Shown: positions 29,356-38,072 of the stretch, piece by piece
Layout of the letters: every line of letters starts with the position of its first letter
Position numbering within the stretch: position 1 is the stretch's first letter
Assembly (NCBI GenBank): GCA_905478855.1
Contig: CAJQKF010000017.1
Span: 1 to 61,384, forward strand
Origin: an uncultured Gammaproteobacteria bacterium
Lineage (GTDB): Bacteria > Pseudomonadota > Gammaproteobacteria > Arenicellales > CAJQKF01
Direction: 5' to 3'
Length of the DNA stretch: 61,384 nucleotides
Notes under the pieces: model-generated
Seen by the model: only the letters and a program-made list of their open reading frames with translations
What the model was told of the DNA's origin: nothing
Database searches by the model: none
Made by a program: the position numbers and the translations under genes

Positions 29356-30425
29356 TATTTTCCACCTAATCCCAATCTACCAGCATTTATTTCAGCGCCC
29401 TGAACCTCTTTAACCCATGGTTGATTATCAAGATACCATCGGATAGTTTTGTAAATACCAGACTCGAAGGTTTCAGTCGGTTCCCAACCTAATTCCTTTT
29501 TTAGCTTACTTGCATCAATAGCATAACGAAAATCATGCCCCGGTCTATCGGTGACAAATTCGATCAAACTTCGATAGCTACCATCAAGACCGGATGCCTT
29601 AATTTTTTCTAGTTCGTCGCAAATCGTATGGACAACCTGCAGATTAGTCCGCTCCGCATTTCCTCCTACGTTATAGGTCTCTCCCACGTTGCCGCGAAAC
29701 ATTATCTCTATCAATGCGGCAGCATGGTCACCAACAAACAACCAATCGCGTACGTTCTTGCCGTCGCCATAGACCGGTATGGGCGCACCGGATAGTGCTT
29801 TTGACATAACCACCGGAATAAGCTTTTCCGGAAACTGAAAAGGCCCGTAATTATTAGAACAGTTCGAGACTACCACCGGTAGGTTATATGTTTCACCCCA
29901 CGCTCGGACTAAATGATCTGATGATGCCTTACTCGCAGAATAAGGTGAATTTGGTTGGTATGGAGAAGCTTCAGTAAATAATCCTTCATCACCCAAACTA
30001 CCGAATACTTCGTCAGTAGAAACGTGATGAAATTTCATAACTGACTGTTTGTCCCCAGCAGATTTATATACCGATCTGAATGCTTCTAGGAGAGTATATG
30101 TCCCTACTATATTAGTAGAAATGAAGTCAGCAGGCCCATCAATCGAGCGATCCACATGTGATTCGGCAGCGAGATGCATTACATACTGTGGAGCGTACTT
30201 TTCGAATACCGCCGATACCTCGGCAGCATCGCGAATATCTATCTGTTCAAATGAGTAATTTTCGTGATCATCAAAGGACCGAATTGTTGCGGGGTTACCT
30301 GCGTATGTAAGTAAATCAACATTAACAATCTTTACATTCTGTTTCGTCAGCAAATTTCGAATTACTGCGGAGCCTATAAAGCCTGCTCCACCAGTAACCA
30401 ATACTACGGTTTGGTCAGTCATCAT
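29355..30425 (-). CDS. rmlB: dTDP-glucose 4,6-dehydratase
   Basis: Converts dTDP-glucose to dTDP-4-keto-6-deoxyglucose using bound NAD. The 356-residue extended SDR shows [10 protein letters not shown] (11-20), the catalytic TDEV (137-140) and Tyr162-xxx-Lys166 (PYSASK). The DE pair in TDEV is the dehydratase signature. The product could become rhamnose, or an amino or other 6-deoxy sugar; which one cannot be told here because the finishing enzymes are missing. It lies 24 nt downstream of gmd. Confidence 0.97.
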   Translation of the reverse strand: MMTDQTVVLVTGGAGFIGSAVIRNLLTKQNVKIVNVDLLTYAGNPATIRSFDDHENYSFEQIDIRDAAEVSAVFEKYAPQYVMHLAAESHVDRSIDGPADFISTNIVGTYTLLEAFRSVYKSAGDKQSVMKFHHVSTDEVFGSLGDEGLFTEASPYQPNSPYSASKASSDHLVRAWGETYNLPVVVSNCSNNYGPFQFPEKLIPVVMSKALSGAPIPVYGDGKNVRDWLFVGDHAAALIEIMFRGNVGETYNVGGNAERTNLQVVHTICDELEKIKASGLDGSYRSLIEFVTDRPGHDFRYAIDASKLKKELGWEPTETFESGIYKTIRWYLDNQPWVKEVQGAEINAGRLGLGGK

Positions 30426-30449
30426 CTTAATACCATTATTAATCTATTT

Positions 30450-31541
30450 TTAACGACGAAATTTTAAGTAGTCGCTTTTGGTCATTTCAGTAACCAGTGC
30501 TTCAAAAGTTGTTTCTGGCTCCCAACCAAGTTTCTGATGCGCGTAACTCGCATCACCCAGTAAAGTCGTTACTTCTGCAGGACGAAAATATTTTGGATCT
30601 ACTCTTATAATGTCCTTACCCTCGAGTTGGCGATAACTTTCGTCAACATCAACATACTCAGCTGGCTTACAAAAACCAACAACCGTGCCCTTCTCAGCTT
30701 CTCCACTACCACTCCATTGTAAAACCAAACCTAGGATTGATGCCGAACGAGTAACAAACTCTCGAACCGAATATTGCTCTCCTGTTGCGATAACGAAATC
30801 TTCTGCCGCCTGTGTCTGTAACATCATCCACATAGCTCGAACGTAGTCGCGTGCATGTCCCCAATCACGCTTGGCATCAAGATTCCCTAGGTACAATGTA
30901 TTGCTCGTGCCAGATAGTATTTGTGCAAATGCTCTGGTTATTTTTCGAGTTACAAACGTTTCCCCTCGTCGTTCCGATTCGTGATTGAATAAAATACCGT
31001 TACACGCAAATATATTATACGCTTCACGATAATTAACCGTTATCCAGTAGGCATATAATTTTGCAGCGGCGTAAGGAGAACGAGGATAAAATGGTGTGGA
31101 TTCTGTTTGTGGTATCTCTCTTACCAAACCATAGAGCTCAGAAGTTGATGCCTGATAAAACCGTGTTTTCTCAACCAAACCCAACAAGCGAATCGCTTCC
31201 AATATTCGCAACACCCCTAGAGCATCGGAGTTTGCGGTATATTCTGGTTCCTCAAAAGATACAGCCACATGACTTTGGGCCGCCAGATTATATATTTCAT
31301 CCGGCTCAGTTCTTTGAATCACACTAACAATACTTGACGAGTCGGTTAAATCGCCAAAATGCAGGAAAAAATTATTGTGCTCCTTATCGTGTTGATCATG
31401 GTACAAATGATCAATGCGTTCGGTGTTAATTGAAGAGGCACGGCGCTTTATGCCATGTACCTCGTAACCTTTATCCAATAACAGCTCAGCTAAATAGGAT
31501 CCATCTTGTCCAGTTATTCCTGTTATTAATGCTTTTTTCAT
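30450..31541 (-). CDS. gmd: GDP-mannose 4,6-dehydratase
   Basis: Converts GDP-mannose to GDP-4-keto-6-deoxy-mannose, precursor of GDP-D-rhamnose, GDP-fucose or GDP-perosamine. The 363-residue SDR has [14 protein letters not shown] (8-21), the KRRASS NADP-binding loop, STSELYG with the catalytic Thr/Glu region, and SPYAAAK with the Tyr-Lys pair. [17 protein letters not shown] is highly typical of the family. The partner gene for the next step (rmd, fcl or per) is not recognisable nearby. It lies 15 nt after rfaH. Confidence 0.96.
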   Translation of the reverse strand: MKKALITGITGQDGSYLAELLLDKGYEVHGIKRRASSINTERIDHLYHDQHDKEHNNFFLHFGDLTDSSSIVSVIQRTEPDEIYNLAAQSHVAVSFEEPEYTANSDALGVLRILEAIRLLGLVEKTRFYQASTSELYGLVREIPQTESTPFYPRSPYAAAKLYAYWITVNYREAYNIFACNGILFNHESERRGETFVTRKITRAFAQILSGTSNTLYLGNLDAKRDWGHARDYVRAMWMMLQTQAAEDFVIATGEQYSVREFVTRSASILGLVLQWSGSGEAEKGTVVGFCKPAEYVDVDESYRQLEGKDIIRVDPKYFRPAEVTTLLGDASYAHQKLGWEPETTFEALVTEMTKSDYLKFRR

Positions 31542-31556
31542 AATAATGCTTTTATT

Positions 31557-32120
31557 CTACGCCTTGGTTACATTCTGTGCTTCAACAGATACACGTGTTC
31601 TACGACCGATCATATCTAGTAATAACAACACACGTTCGCTGCCTGATTTTGATAAAAATATTGCTTCATAATCTTTAAACGCACCGTCGAAAATACGCAC
31701 CGGATCACCACTTTTATAGTTGGGTCGTAACGATGTTAAAATGCCATTATCGGCTGTTCGATGCATAAACGAACGAACCAGCGCATCTGGAACCACCGCA
31801 GGTTTATCACCAAAGCGAATCAACATAGAAACGCCAATCGTCGATCGGATAGGCAACCAGTTATCTGTTTCTGTATCGAGCCCAATAAATAAGTAGCGCG
31901 GGAACATTGGCTCACTAATAGTTACCAGTCTTCCATTTCTTTTTTTACTGGCCGACATGTATGGAAGATACGTTACAAAACCTTGTTTATTTAAATTCTG
32001 TTCGGCAATACGTTCAGATTTGGGCTTACTGTATATAAGATACCATTTTTTAGCATCAGCCTGATAAACAGGCTTGAAGTTAATATCAGTGACAGGCAAG
32101 ACAGGCTTCCTCGGCGTCAT
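31557..32120 (-). CDS. rfaH: RfaH-type transcription antiterminator (NusG paralogue)
   Basis: NusG-like factor that binds paused RNA polymerase and helps it read long virulence or LPS operons. The NGN domain begins at WYLIYSKPKSERIAEQ (26-41); SEPMFPRYLF, GVSMLIRFGDKPAVVP and the C-terminal KOW-type part (about 132-187) follow RfaH closely. The ATG at 32120 lies inside hldD by 35 nt and has no good SD. A TTG at 32097-32099 is preceded by GAGGAAG at good spacing and may be the real start (180 residues). Being encoded inside the operon it probably controls is notable. Confidence 0.9.
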   Translation of the reverse strand: MTPRKPVLPVTDINFKPVYQADAKKWYLIYSKPKSERIAEQNLNKQGFVTYLPYMSASKKRNGRLVTISEPMFPRYLFIGLDTETDNWLPIRSTIGVSMLIRFGDKPAVVPDALVRSFMHRTADNGILTSLRPNYKSGDPVRIFDGAFKDYEAIFLSKSGSERVLLLLDMIGRRTRVSVEAQNVTKA

Positions 32121-33102
32121 TCTTTAAAAGCCACTGGACATACAGTCGGGTTCCCTCTTCAACGCTTGCAAACGCATTTGTGTAGCCAACACTTCTGAGC
32201 TGACTTAAGTTTGCCTCTGTAAAACTTTGATATTTTCCATGCAATATTTCTGGCATTGGAATGTATTCAATTTCGCCTGCCGAGACTATCTCTTCTAGTG
32301 TGCGTGAACCCTTTCCATCACGTTCAGCAAGCGTGTTTACAACTGCCTCTGCGACAGCATTAAAAGGGCGACACTGACCGGTACCAATGTTGAATATACC
32401 GTTTTTATCGGGATTGTTCATGAAATATAAATTTGCCGACACGATGTCATCTACAAACACAAAATCTCGTCGTTGCTCGCCATTTGCGTAGCCATCACTG
32501 CCTTCAAAAAGTTTTACTTTTCCAAATTTTCGATACTGATTATAAAAATGAAATGCAACTGAGGCCATCTTGGGTTTGTGTTGCTCGCGATAACCATAAA
32601 CGTTGAAATAGCGCAATCCAACTACTTGACTCTTCTTGTCGGCATCCCTACTCCTAACATATCGATCAAAAAGAAATTTGGAGTATGCATATGCGTTTAA
32701 CGGGCGCTCATTTTCGGGGTGTTCCGCAAAAACAGTATTTGCTCCATATACAGATGCAGACGAAGCGTAGATGTATTGCGTTAAATGTTCCTGGCAATAT
32801 TCATATATCTGTTTGCTGTAGGTGAAGTTGTTCTCCATAACATAGCGACCATCAGACACCATTGTGTCGGAGCACGCGCCCAAATGAAAAATGCTACTAA
32901 CCGTACCAAGTTGGTTCCGATCTAAAGCCGATAAAAACTCATGCTTATCCAAATAATCGTTAACGCGTAGATCAGATATGTTTTTAATTTTATCTGTGCG
33001 CGTTAGATCATCCACAAGAATGATATTCTCGAAGCCGTTCTTATTTAGACCGGAAATTAGATTTGAACCGATAAAGCCGGCGCCGCCAGTGACTACGATC
33101 AT
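32086..33102 (-). CDS. hldD: ADP-glyceromanno-heptose 6-epimerase
   Basis: Last enzyme of ADP-heptose synthesis; it inverts C6 of ADP-D-glycero-D-manno-heptose for the LPS inner core. The 338-residue SDR has [13 protein letters not shown] (4-16), FHLGACSDT, YASSASVYG and AYSKFLFD with the Tyr-Lys pair. GLRYFNVYGYREQHK and the GEQRRDFVFVDD segment are characteristic of HldD. The product is somewhat longer than the roughly 310 residues of E. coli because of an extended C-terminus that overlaps rfaH. Confidence 0.96.
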   Translation of the reverse strand: MIVVTGGAGFIGSNLISGLNKNGFENIILVDDLTRTDKIKNISDLRVNDYLDKHEFLSALDRNQLGTVSSIFHLGACSDTMVSDGRYVMENNFTYSKQIYEYCQEHLTQYIYASSASVYGANTVFAEHPENERPLNAYAYSKFLFDRYVRSRDADKKSQVVGLRYFNVYGYREQHKPKMASVAFHFYNQYRKFGKVKLFEGSDGYANGEQRRDFVFVDDIVSANLYFMNNPDKNGIFNIGTGQCRPFNAVAEAVVNTLAERDGKGSRTLEEIVSAGEIEYIPMPEILHGKYQSFTEANLSQLRSVGYTNAFASVEEGTRLYVQWLLKNDAEEACLACH

Positions 33103-33123
33103 AGAAATTTACTACCCCTGGGT

Positions 33124-34059
33124 TTAATCGAATAAAAAGGATGGTTCGATTACTGCAGTTCCGAACTTGGACACTACGTATCCAGCCGCCTGATTGCATA
33201 AGTCGAGCATTTTATCATGTTCAACTTGCAGTGCGATTGATAACGCAACAATTGCCACCACGGTATCGCCTGCACCGCTTACATCAAACACTTCACGGGC
33301 CGTCGCAGGGCTGTGTATGCGTTTCCCATCAGGTAGAAACAGGGTCATCCCGTCTTTGCTGCGAGTAATCAACAAGGAACCTAGGGAATATTCATCTATC
33401 ATCCGCAATGCGCTATCCGCCATTGTTTTTTCTGAAACGATAATTCCACCGGCTGTAGCGAATTCTTTAAGGTTCGGAGTTATGATGGATGCTCCCCGAT
33501 ATCGGGAAAAATCAGCGCCTTTAGGGTCCACCACTACGGGGATATTTCGGGCGCATGCTTCTTGGATCATACTTGCTATATGAGTGAGTCCGCCTTTTCC
33601 ATAATCAGACATAATAACAACATCACAATTTTCTAGTGCACCTTCATAGGCAGAACCTAAAGCCGATAAAATTTCGTGGTCGGGTGTATCCTCAAAATCT
33701 ACACGTAATAGCTGTTGATTTCTCGCGACGATGCGCAACTTTTCGGTGGTGCGAATAGCTTGATCAATATGCAGCTTAGACTGAATATTGGATTTATCCA
33801 GAAGTTCAAGCATGCGTTTCCCTGCTTCATCCTCGCCAATAATTGATAGTAATTTACAATGCGAGTTAAGTGCAGCAACGTTAGCCGCCACATTTCCAGC
33901 GCCTCCCAGGCAATCCGACGACTTGGCTACCTCAACAATCGGCACAGGAGATTCCGGAGATATTCTTTCAACATTTCCGTACCAATAGCGATCGAGCATT
34001 ACATCACCGGCGACTAAAACCTTTACTGATGAACATGACTCTATAAAGTTAGTCGTCAT
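33124..34059 (-). CDS. rfaE1: D-glycero-beta-D-manno-heptose-7-phosphate kinase (single domain)
   Basis: Phosphorylates heptose-7-phosphate at C1 for ADP-heptose synthesis. The 311-residue protein is a PfkB/ribokinase fold with VLVAGDVMLDRYWYG (14-28), GGAGNVAANVA, DPKGADFSRY and the anion-hole FDVSGAGDTVVAIVAL. It equals the N-terminal kinase half of E. coli HldE; the adenylyltransferase half is absent and must be encoded elsewhere (hldC-like). It lies 21 nt ahead of hldD and 41 nt after ugd. Confidence 0.95.
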   Translation of the reverse strand: MTTNFIESCSSVKVLVAGDVMLDRYWYGNVERISPESPVPIVEVAKSSDCLGGAGNVAANVAALNSHCKLLSIIGEDEAGKRMLELLDKSNIQSKLHIDQAIRTTEKLRIVARNQQLLRVDFEDTPDHEILSALGSAYEGALENCDVVIMSDYGKGGLTHIASMIQEACARNIPVVVDPKGADFSRYRGASIITPNLKEFATAGGIIVSEKTMADSALRMIDEYSLGSLLITRSKDGMTLFLPDGKRIHSPATAREVFDVSGAGDTVVAIVALSIALQVEHDKMLDLCNQAAGYVVSKFGTAVIEPSFLFD

Positions 34060-34100
34060 TATTTAATACCGATCGAAATTTTACTGATTTCTGCAATGTT

Positions 34101-35423
34101 CTACCGTCCGATCCCATAGTAGTCGAAGCCATTATTTCTAGTCATCACCGGATCAAAAACATTTCGACCGTCGAAAATACTGTTTCCTTTCATAAGGTTT
34201 CTAATTCGGGAGTAATCAGGGCTTCGGAAAATACTCCATTCCGTAACTAGGACCAGTGCGTCGGCATCATCTAAAACATCATATGGATCTTCTGAATTGA
34301 ACTTGATGTTTTCGACACCTTTGTAAATTCGTGCGGCTTCTTCATGAGCCACAGGATCAAATGCCACTATCGTCCCGCCCCGCTTGAGGATGTCATTTAT
34401 AACTATAATGCTTGGCGCATCACGCATATCATCCGTATTTGGTTTAAACGCAAGGCCCCAGATTGCAAATTTCTTACCTGTAAGAGAATCACCAAGGTTC
34501 TGTCGGATTTTATTTGGAATTACATACTTCTGAGAATTATTAACTTCTTCTACTGCCTCTAGGATTCTCGCAGGATAGCCGATGTCCGCAGCCGTCTTGA
34601 CGATCGCTTTGACATCTTTTGGGAAGCAAGACCCGCCGTATCCGCAACCAGGGTAAATAAAGTTGTAACCGATTCTAGGGTCTGAACCTATCCCACGTCT
34701 CACTGACTCGATATCAGCCCCTAATCGCTCTGCAATATTAGACATCTCATTCATAAAAGATATTTTTGTGGCTAACATTGCGTTTGCTGCATATTTTGTC
34801 AATTCGGCAGAGGCGATGTTCATGATCATAACTTTATCGTGATTTCGCGCAAATGGAGCATATAACTCACGCATTTTTATTTCAGCACGTTTGTCATCCA
34901 CACCGATAACAATTCGATCAGGTTTCATGAAATCATCAACGGCAGCGCCTTCTTTTAGAAACTCCGGATTAGAAACCACGCTAAATTCTGTTTCATACGA
35001 CCGTTCCTTCAAGGCCTTATGGATAGTCTGACTTACCAACTCGGCGGTGCCAACGGGAACCGTGGATTTTGTTACGATTACCCGATAATTTTGAATTTCC
35101 TCCCCGATAGAACTAGCTACCTGAAGTATATATTTGAGGTCCGCTGAACCATCTTCATCCGGTGGTGTTCCGACAGCAATAAAGATTATCTCAGCAAACT
35201 CAACACCTTTTGAAATATCGGTAGAAAATTGAAGCCGTTCTGCCTGTAAGTTTTCCGCAACTATGGCATTCAATCCCGGTTCATATATTGGAACATTTCC
35301 ATTACGAAGTGCAGCAATTTTTTTATCGTCGGTGTCGATACATAATACATTGTTTCCGAATTCTGCAAGGCATGCCCCTGTTACAAGGCCGACATAGCCC
35401 GTGCCAACAATGGTAATGTTCAT
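34101..35423 (-). CDS. ugd: UDP-glucose 6-dehydrogenase
   Basis: NAD enzyme that oxidises UDP-glucose to UDP-glucuronate. The 440-residue protein has GTGYVGLVTG (7-16), STVPVGTAE, the catalytic cysteine segment YPGCGYGGSCFPKD (about 257-270) and the C-terminal UDP-binding part with GLAFKPNTDDMRDAPS. It is the first gene of the polysaccharide run, has a strong SD (GAGGAA about 6 nt before ATG), and sits after a terminator hairpin, so the operon promoter should lie in 35424-35590. Confidence 0.97.
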   Translation of the reverse strand: MNITIVGTGYVGLVTGACLAEFGNNVLCIDTDDKKIAALRNGNVPIYEPGLNAIVAENLQAERLQFSTDISKGVEFAEIIFIAVGTPPDEDGSADLKYILQVASSIGEEIQNYRVIVTKSTVPVGTAELVSQTIHKALKERSYETEFSVVSNPEFLKEGAAVDDFMKPDRIVIGVDDKRAEIKMRELYAPFARNHDKVMIMNIASAELTKYAANAMLATKISFMNEMSNIAERLGADIESVRRGIGSDPRIGYNFIYPGCGYGGSCFPKDVKAIVKTAADIGYPARILEAVEEVNNSQKYVIPNKIRQNLGDSLTGKKFAIWGLAFKPNTDDMRDAPSIIVINDILKRGGTIVAFDPVAHEEAARIYKGVENIKFNSEDPYDVLDDADALVLVTEWSIFRSPDYSRIRNLMKGNSIFDGRNVFDPVMTRNNGFDYYGIGR

Positions 35424-35590
35424 AAAGTTTCCTCTGATAGAGTGTCAAATTCAAACGGTGTAAGAAACCCCACGAGTATTTTATTGTCGCGAGATATAAA
35501 TACGAAAGTTAACGCTTTAAAACGGAATTTGTCTTGCTGCGGAATTCACAAGTCGTTAATAATGTCGTGGCGTTATCAATACAGACAAAA
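35424..35590 (-). promoter_or_regulatory. Leader/promoter region of the polysaccharide operon
   Basis: This stretch between the comEA terminator and ugd has no ORF and must hold the start of the ugd-to-mtnP unit if it has one promoter. Several AT-rich hexamers are present but none gives a clear -35/-10 pair. A TTGACA at 35445-35450 is too close to the ATG. I found no ops element (GGCGGTAG) here. Confidence 0.4.
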
Positions 35591-35614
35591 GAAAGGGTGC
35601 CTATGCACCCTTTC
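35591..35614 (-). terminator. Rho-independent terminator after comEA
   Basis: A perfect 10-bp stem (GAAAGGGTGC / GCACCCTTTC) with a 4-nt loop is followed, on the minus strand, by TTTTGT. It lies 28 nt after the comEA stop and isolates the lapB-comEA side from the polysaccharide operon. Confidence 0.9.
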
Positions 35615-35641
35615 TCAACGATTGTATTTTACCCTGATAAG

Positions 35642-35923
35642 CTAATTGGATGAAGCCTCTATACTTAATTCTTCCAGGTTCTTTTCAAGTATTGCCTCTC
35701 CGATACCCCTTACTTCCATCAAGTGCTCAATACTTGTGAAAGGACCATTTGCTTCTCGATATTCGATGATACGCTGGGCAATCGTAGGTCCAACACCATT
35801 TAGTCCTGCCGCAAGCATTTCAACATCAGCGGTGTTAACATTTATTTTAGCTGCCAACGCAGAGAAAGAAACAAAACAGGCTAGAAGAGCGATAGACACA
35901 GATTTTAGTATTCCTTTAAACAT
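35642..35923 (-). CDS. ComEA-like secreted helix-hairpin-helix protein
   Basis: The 93-residue product has a signal peptide (about residues 1-24, ending SALAA). A double helix-hairpin-helix module (about 27-85) follows with INVNTAD, LNGVGPTIAQRIIEYR and VRGIGEAIL. This is the DNA-binding part of ComEA, which catches incoming DNA in the periplasm in naturally competent bacteria; short ComEA-only proteins also occur without proven competence. A clear GGAG lies 8-10 nt before the ATG. I recall a similar gene beside the Pseudomonas O-antigen locus. Confidence 0.88.
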   Translation of the reverse strand: MFKGILKSVSIALLACFVSFSALAAKINVNTADVEMLAAGLNGVGPTIAQRIIEYREANGPFTSIEHLMEVRGIGEAILEKNLEELSIEASSN

Positions 35924-36067
35924 AATGATTCTCCAATAAAATATAAAATTAATGCTAAGTCGACAATTACTTGTGCGACCTAAAATATAGTAGAGATGAA
36001 GAATGGTTCAATCTGTGATGGAATCGCTGTTCTAAATGTTAAATAAAACCTAAATATATAGAATACT

Positions 36068-37279
36068 TTAAACGTGTTTTATATGTCGATAGCCTGAAAT
36101 GGCATACTTTTGTAGGGTAGTCTGGTGTTGGGTTGACAGAATGCTATTCCAACTTTTACAACCTGGACACTGCCAATGCAATGTCTTGCCTGCAAAGCCA
36201 CATTGTCGGCAAATATAAGCTGAATCCTTTTTTAAAAGACTGCCGATCATGCTTTCTAGCAGCAATAGATCTTCTTGATCACTAGGCTTCTGTTTGATTT
36301 TTAGTTCGATTAATCGATATAACCCATAAATGGTCGGATGGGTACGTAGCCAGCCCACTAAAAACGATTCGGCTTTTAAACTACCCTCAAGTTCGTCAAC
36401 AACCTCAAGTAACGAAAACATAATTCTAACGTCAGCGGTTCGTTTAAGAGCATGTTCAAGATAATTTCTGTATTCAGGGTACCCGCCCAAGGTGCGATAA
36501 CTCGTCGCAATAAGATCCATGACATCACCTAAATAGCCTGGATTCTGATCTTCGATGCCTTTCCACGTTTCGATTGCAACGCGGTGATCACCATTTAGCG
36601 CTGAAAGTCGACCTGACTGGATTCGGGCTCTAACGCAACTGTTATCGACATTAACAGCATTTTTAACATGTATTTTGGCTGCATCATAACGTCCCTCACG
36701 AATCGCCGATTCGGCGATTTCGCAGTGATATTGCGCAATCAGTAAATTTACCGTTACATCATCACTATCGACTATTCGTTTAGCTACCTGAATCGCATTT
36801 TCCCACTCTTTTTCTTGATCATAGATTAATAACAACGAGCGATTAGCATTATCGCCGTGATCTGATGTCTCAGAAAGTTCCATAAACAAACCTTCTGCAC
36901 GATCAAGAAGACCGGCCTTAAAATAGTCTTGCCCAAGCTCAAATAAGCCTTGAGATCTCTGCGATGCATCAAGAGTTTCGCGGGCAATTAGGTTTTGATG
37001 TATACGTGTCGCGCGGGCTATCTCGCCTCTTCTTCTGAATAGATTGCCAAGGGCAAGCTGTACTTCAACAGTTTCAGAATCTTCTTCAAGTGCTTTTACA
37101 AGTATATCGATTGCCTTATCGTGCTGCTCATTCAACAGCAAATTTAAGCCTTTATAATAAGCAGCTGGAAGTTCTTTTTTTGCCAATGCTGTTCTGTGCT
37201 TGCTGGATAACTTAGCCGCAATCCAACCGGAGCCTGCGGCTAACGGTAGTAGCACCATCAACCAAGTTACTTCCATCAT
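36068..37279 (-). CDS. lapB: Lipopolysaccharide assembly protein LapB
   Basis: Inner-membrane-anchored regulator that, in E. coli, brings LpxC to the FtsH protease and so sets LPS level. The 403-residue protein has an N-terminal anchor (about 5-22), many TPR helices (about 40-350) and a C-terminal rubredoxin-like zinc module with CRQCGF and CPGCKSW (about 358-380). It overlaps lapA by 4 nt (ATGA), the usual lapAB pair. The link with the neighbouring LPS cluster makes sense functionally. Confidence 0.95.
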   Translation of the reverse strand: MMEVTWLMVLLPLAAGSGWIAAKLSSKHRTALAKKELPAAYYKGLNLLLNEQHDKAIDILVKALEEDSETVEVQLALGNLFRRRGEIARATRIHQNLIARETLDASQRSQGLFELGQDYFKAGLLDRAEGLFMELSETSDHGDNANRSLLLIYDQEKEWENAIQVAKRIVDSDDVTVNLLIAQYHCEIAESAIREGRYDAAKIHVKNAVNVDNSCVRARIQSGRLSALNGDHRVAIETWKGIEDQNPGYLGDVMDLIATSYRTLGGYPEYRNYLEHALKRTADVRIMFSLLEVVDELEGSLKAESFLVGWLRTHPTIYGLYRLIELKIKQKPSDQEDLLLLESMIGSLLKKDSAYICRQCGFAGKTLHWQCPGCKSWNSILSTQHQTTLQKYAISGYRHIKHV

Positions 37280-37578
37280 GAGATAGTCTTACGTTCGTTA
37301 TCCAATTGTGTAAGTGTTTGGTTACCGCGCTTGGACATATTTATTGCTTGATTACTCGTTTTGCTGTGCTTGAAAAGTTTTCCAAGAATAGAGGAAAGCC
37401 AACCGATTAGAATGCCAAGGGCAAGGCTTCCTAATAGTAAGACGACCAACGGGATATCAATTTGAAAACCAAAATAATAACGAATAGATATGACTTGAGG
37501 GTTCTGGGCAGAAAACGTTAGCCCAAAGAATAATATGAAGAAGAAAAGTATTAAATAGAAAATCGTTTTAAACAACAA
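37276..37578 (-). CDS. lapA: Lipopolysaccharide assembly protein LapA
   Basis: The 100-residue membrane protein has two hydrophobic helices (about 2-22 and 42-66) separated by a loop with SAQNPQVISIRYYFGFQIDIPL, the usual LapA (DUF1049) spacing. A short basic tail follows. It partners LapB in LPS control. It lies 53 nt downstream of ihfB and overlaps lapB. Confidence 0.92.
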   Translation of the reverse strand: MLFKTIFYLILFFFILFFGLTFSAQNPQVISIRYYFGFQIDIPLVVLLLGSLALGILIGWLSSILGKLFKHSKTSNQAINMSKRGNQTLTQLDNERKTIS

Positions 37579-37631
37579 TTTGTCCTATTTGTTATGCAAC
37601 AAGAAAGATTCTTAAAGAAAAATTCTTATGA

Positions 37632-37967
37632 TCAATTCTCGGCACTGGATTCCGATGGTTGATTGTCGTCCAGTTGATTTACGCGCTCGCGTAATGTTCT
37701 ACCGGGTTTAAAATGGGGTACATATTTTTCAGGGACCGTTACTGCATCACCTGTTTTAGGGTTTCTGCCCACTCGTGAGCCACGATAGCGCAACGATATA
37801 CTGCCAAACCCTCGAATTTCGATTCGTCGGCCGGTTATTAATGCTTCGCCCATTTTTTCAAGAACAGCGTTTACAGAATACTCAACATCACGTTGAGCTA
37901 AATGCAACTGCTCAGCGGCTAACGCCTCAATTAGTTCGGATTTAGTAACGGTATTCACACTAAACAC
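37632..37967 (-). CDS. ihfB: Integration host factor subunit beta
   Basis: DNA-bending nucleoid protein that pairs with IhfA. The 111-residue product has [16 protein letters not shown], the DNA-arm region [23 protein letters not shown] and [14 protein letters not shown]. The C-terminal tail is longer and more acidic than in E. coli (94 residues). The start is uncertain: GTG codons occur at 37967 and 37958, neither with an SD, and both add residues before the usual MTKSELIE start. It follows rpsA, the standard order. Confidence 0.95.
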   Translation of the reverse strand: MFSVNTVTKSELIEALAAEQLHLAQRDVEYSVNAVLEKMGEALITGRRIEIRGFGSISLRYRGSRVGRNPKTGDAVTVPEKYVPHFKPGRTLRERVNQLDDNQPSESSAEN

Positions 37968-38024
37968 ACATATTTATTAATGATTAAAACGGGCTAGCAT
38001 ATTCATTGCTTAAACTTGATATGC

Positions 38025-38047
38025 CCGAGGGTTTTGTTAACCCTCGG
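38025..38047 (-). other. Hairpin between rpsA and ihfB
   Basis: CCGAGGGTT and AACCCTCGG form a perfect 9-bp stem with a 5-nt loop, 26 nt after the rpsA stop. It is not followed by a U-run on the minus strand, so it may stabilise or process the rpsA message or attenuate ihfB rather than act as a full terminator. Confidence 0.7.
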
Positions 38048-38072
38048 ACAATACTGCCACAAATTACAGTGT

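Noticed and set aside
31061..31327. 88-residue plus-strand ORF
   Set aside because: It is a shadow of gmd with no family signature or ribosome site.
38025..38047. Intrinsic terminator after rpsA
   Set aside because: The stem is strong but lacks a following U-run on the minus strand; listed as a hairpin only.
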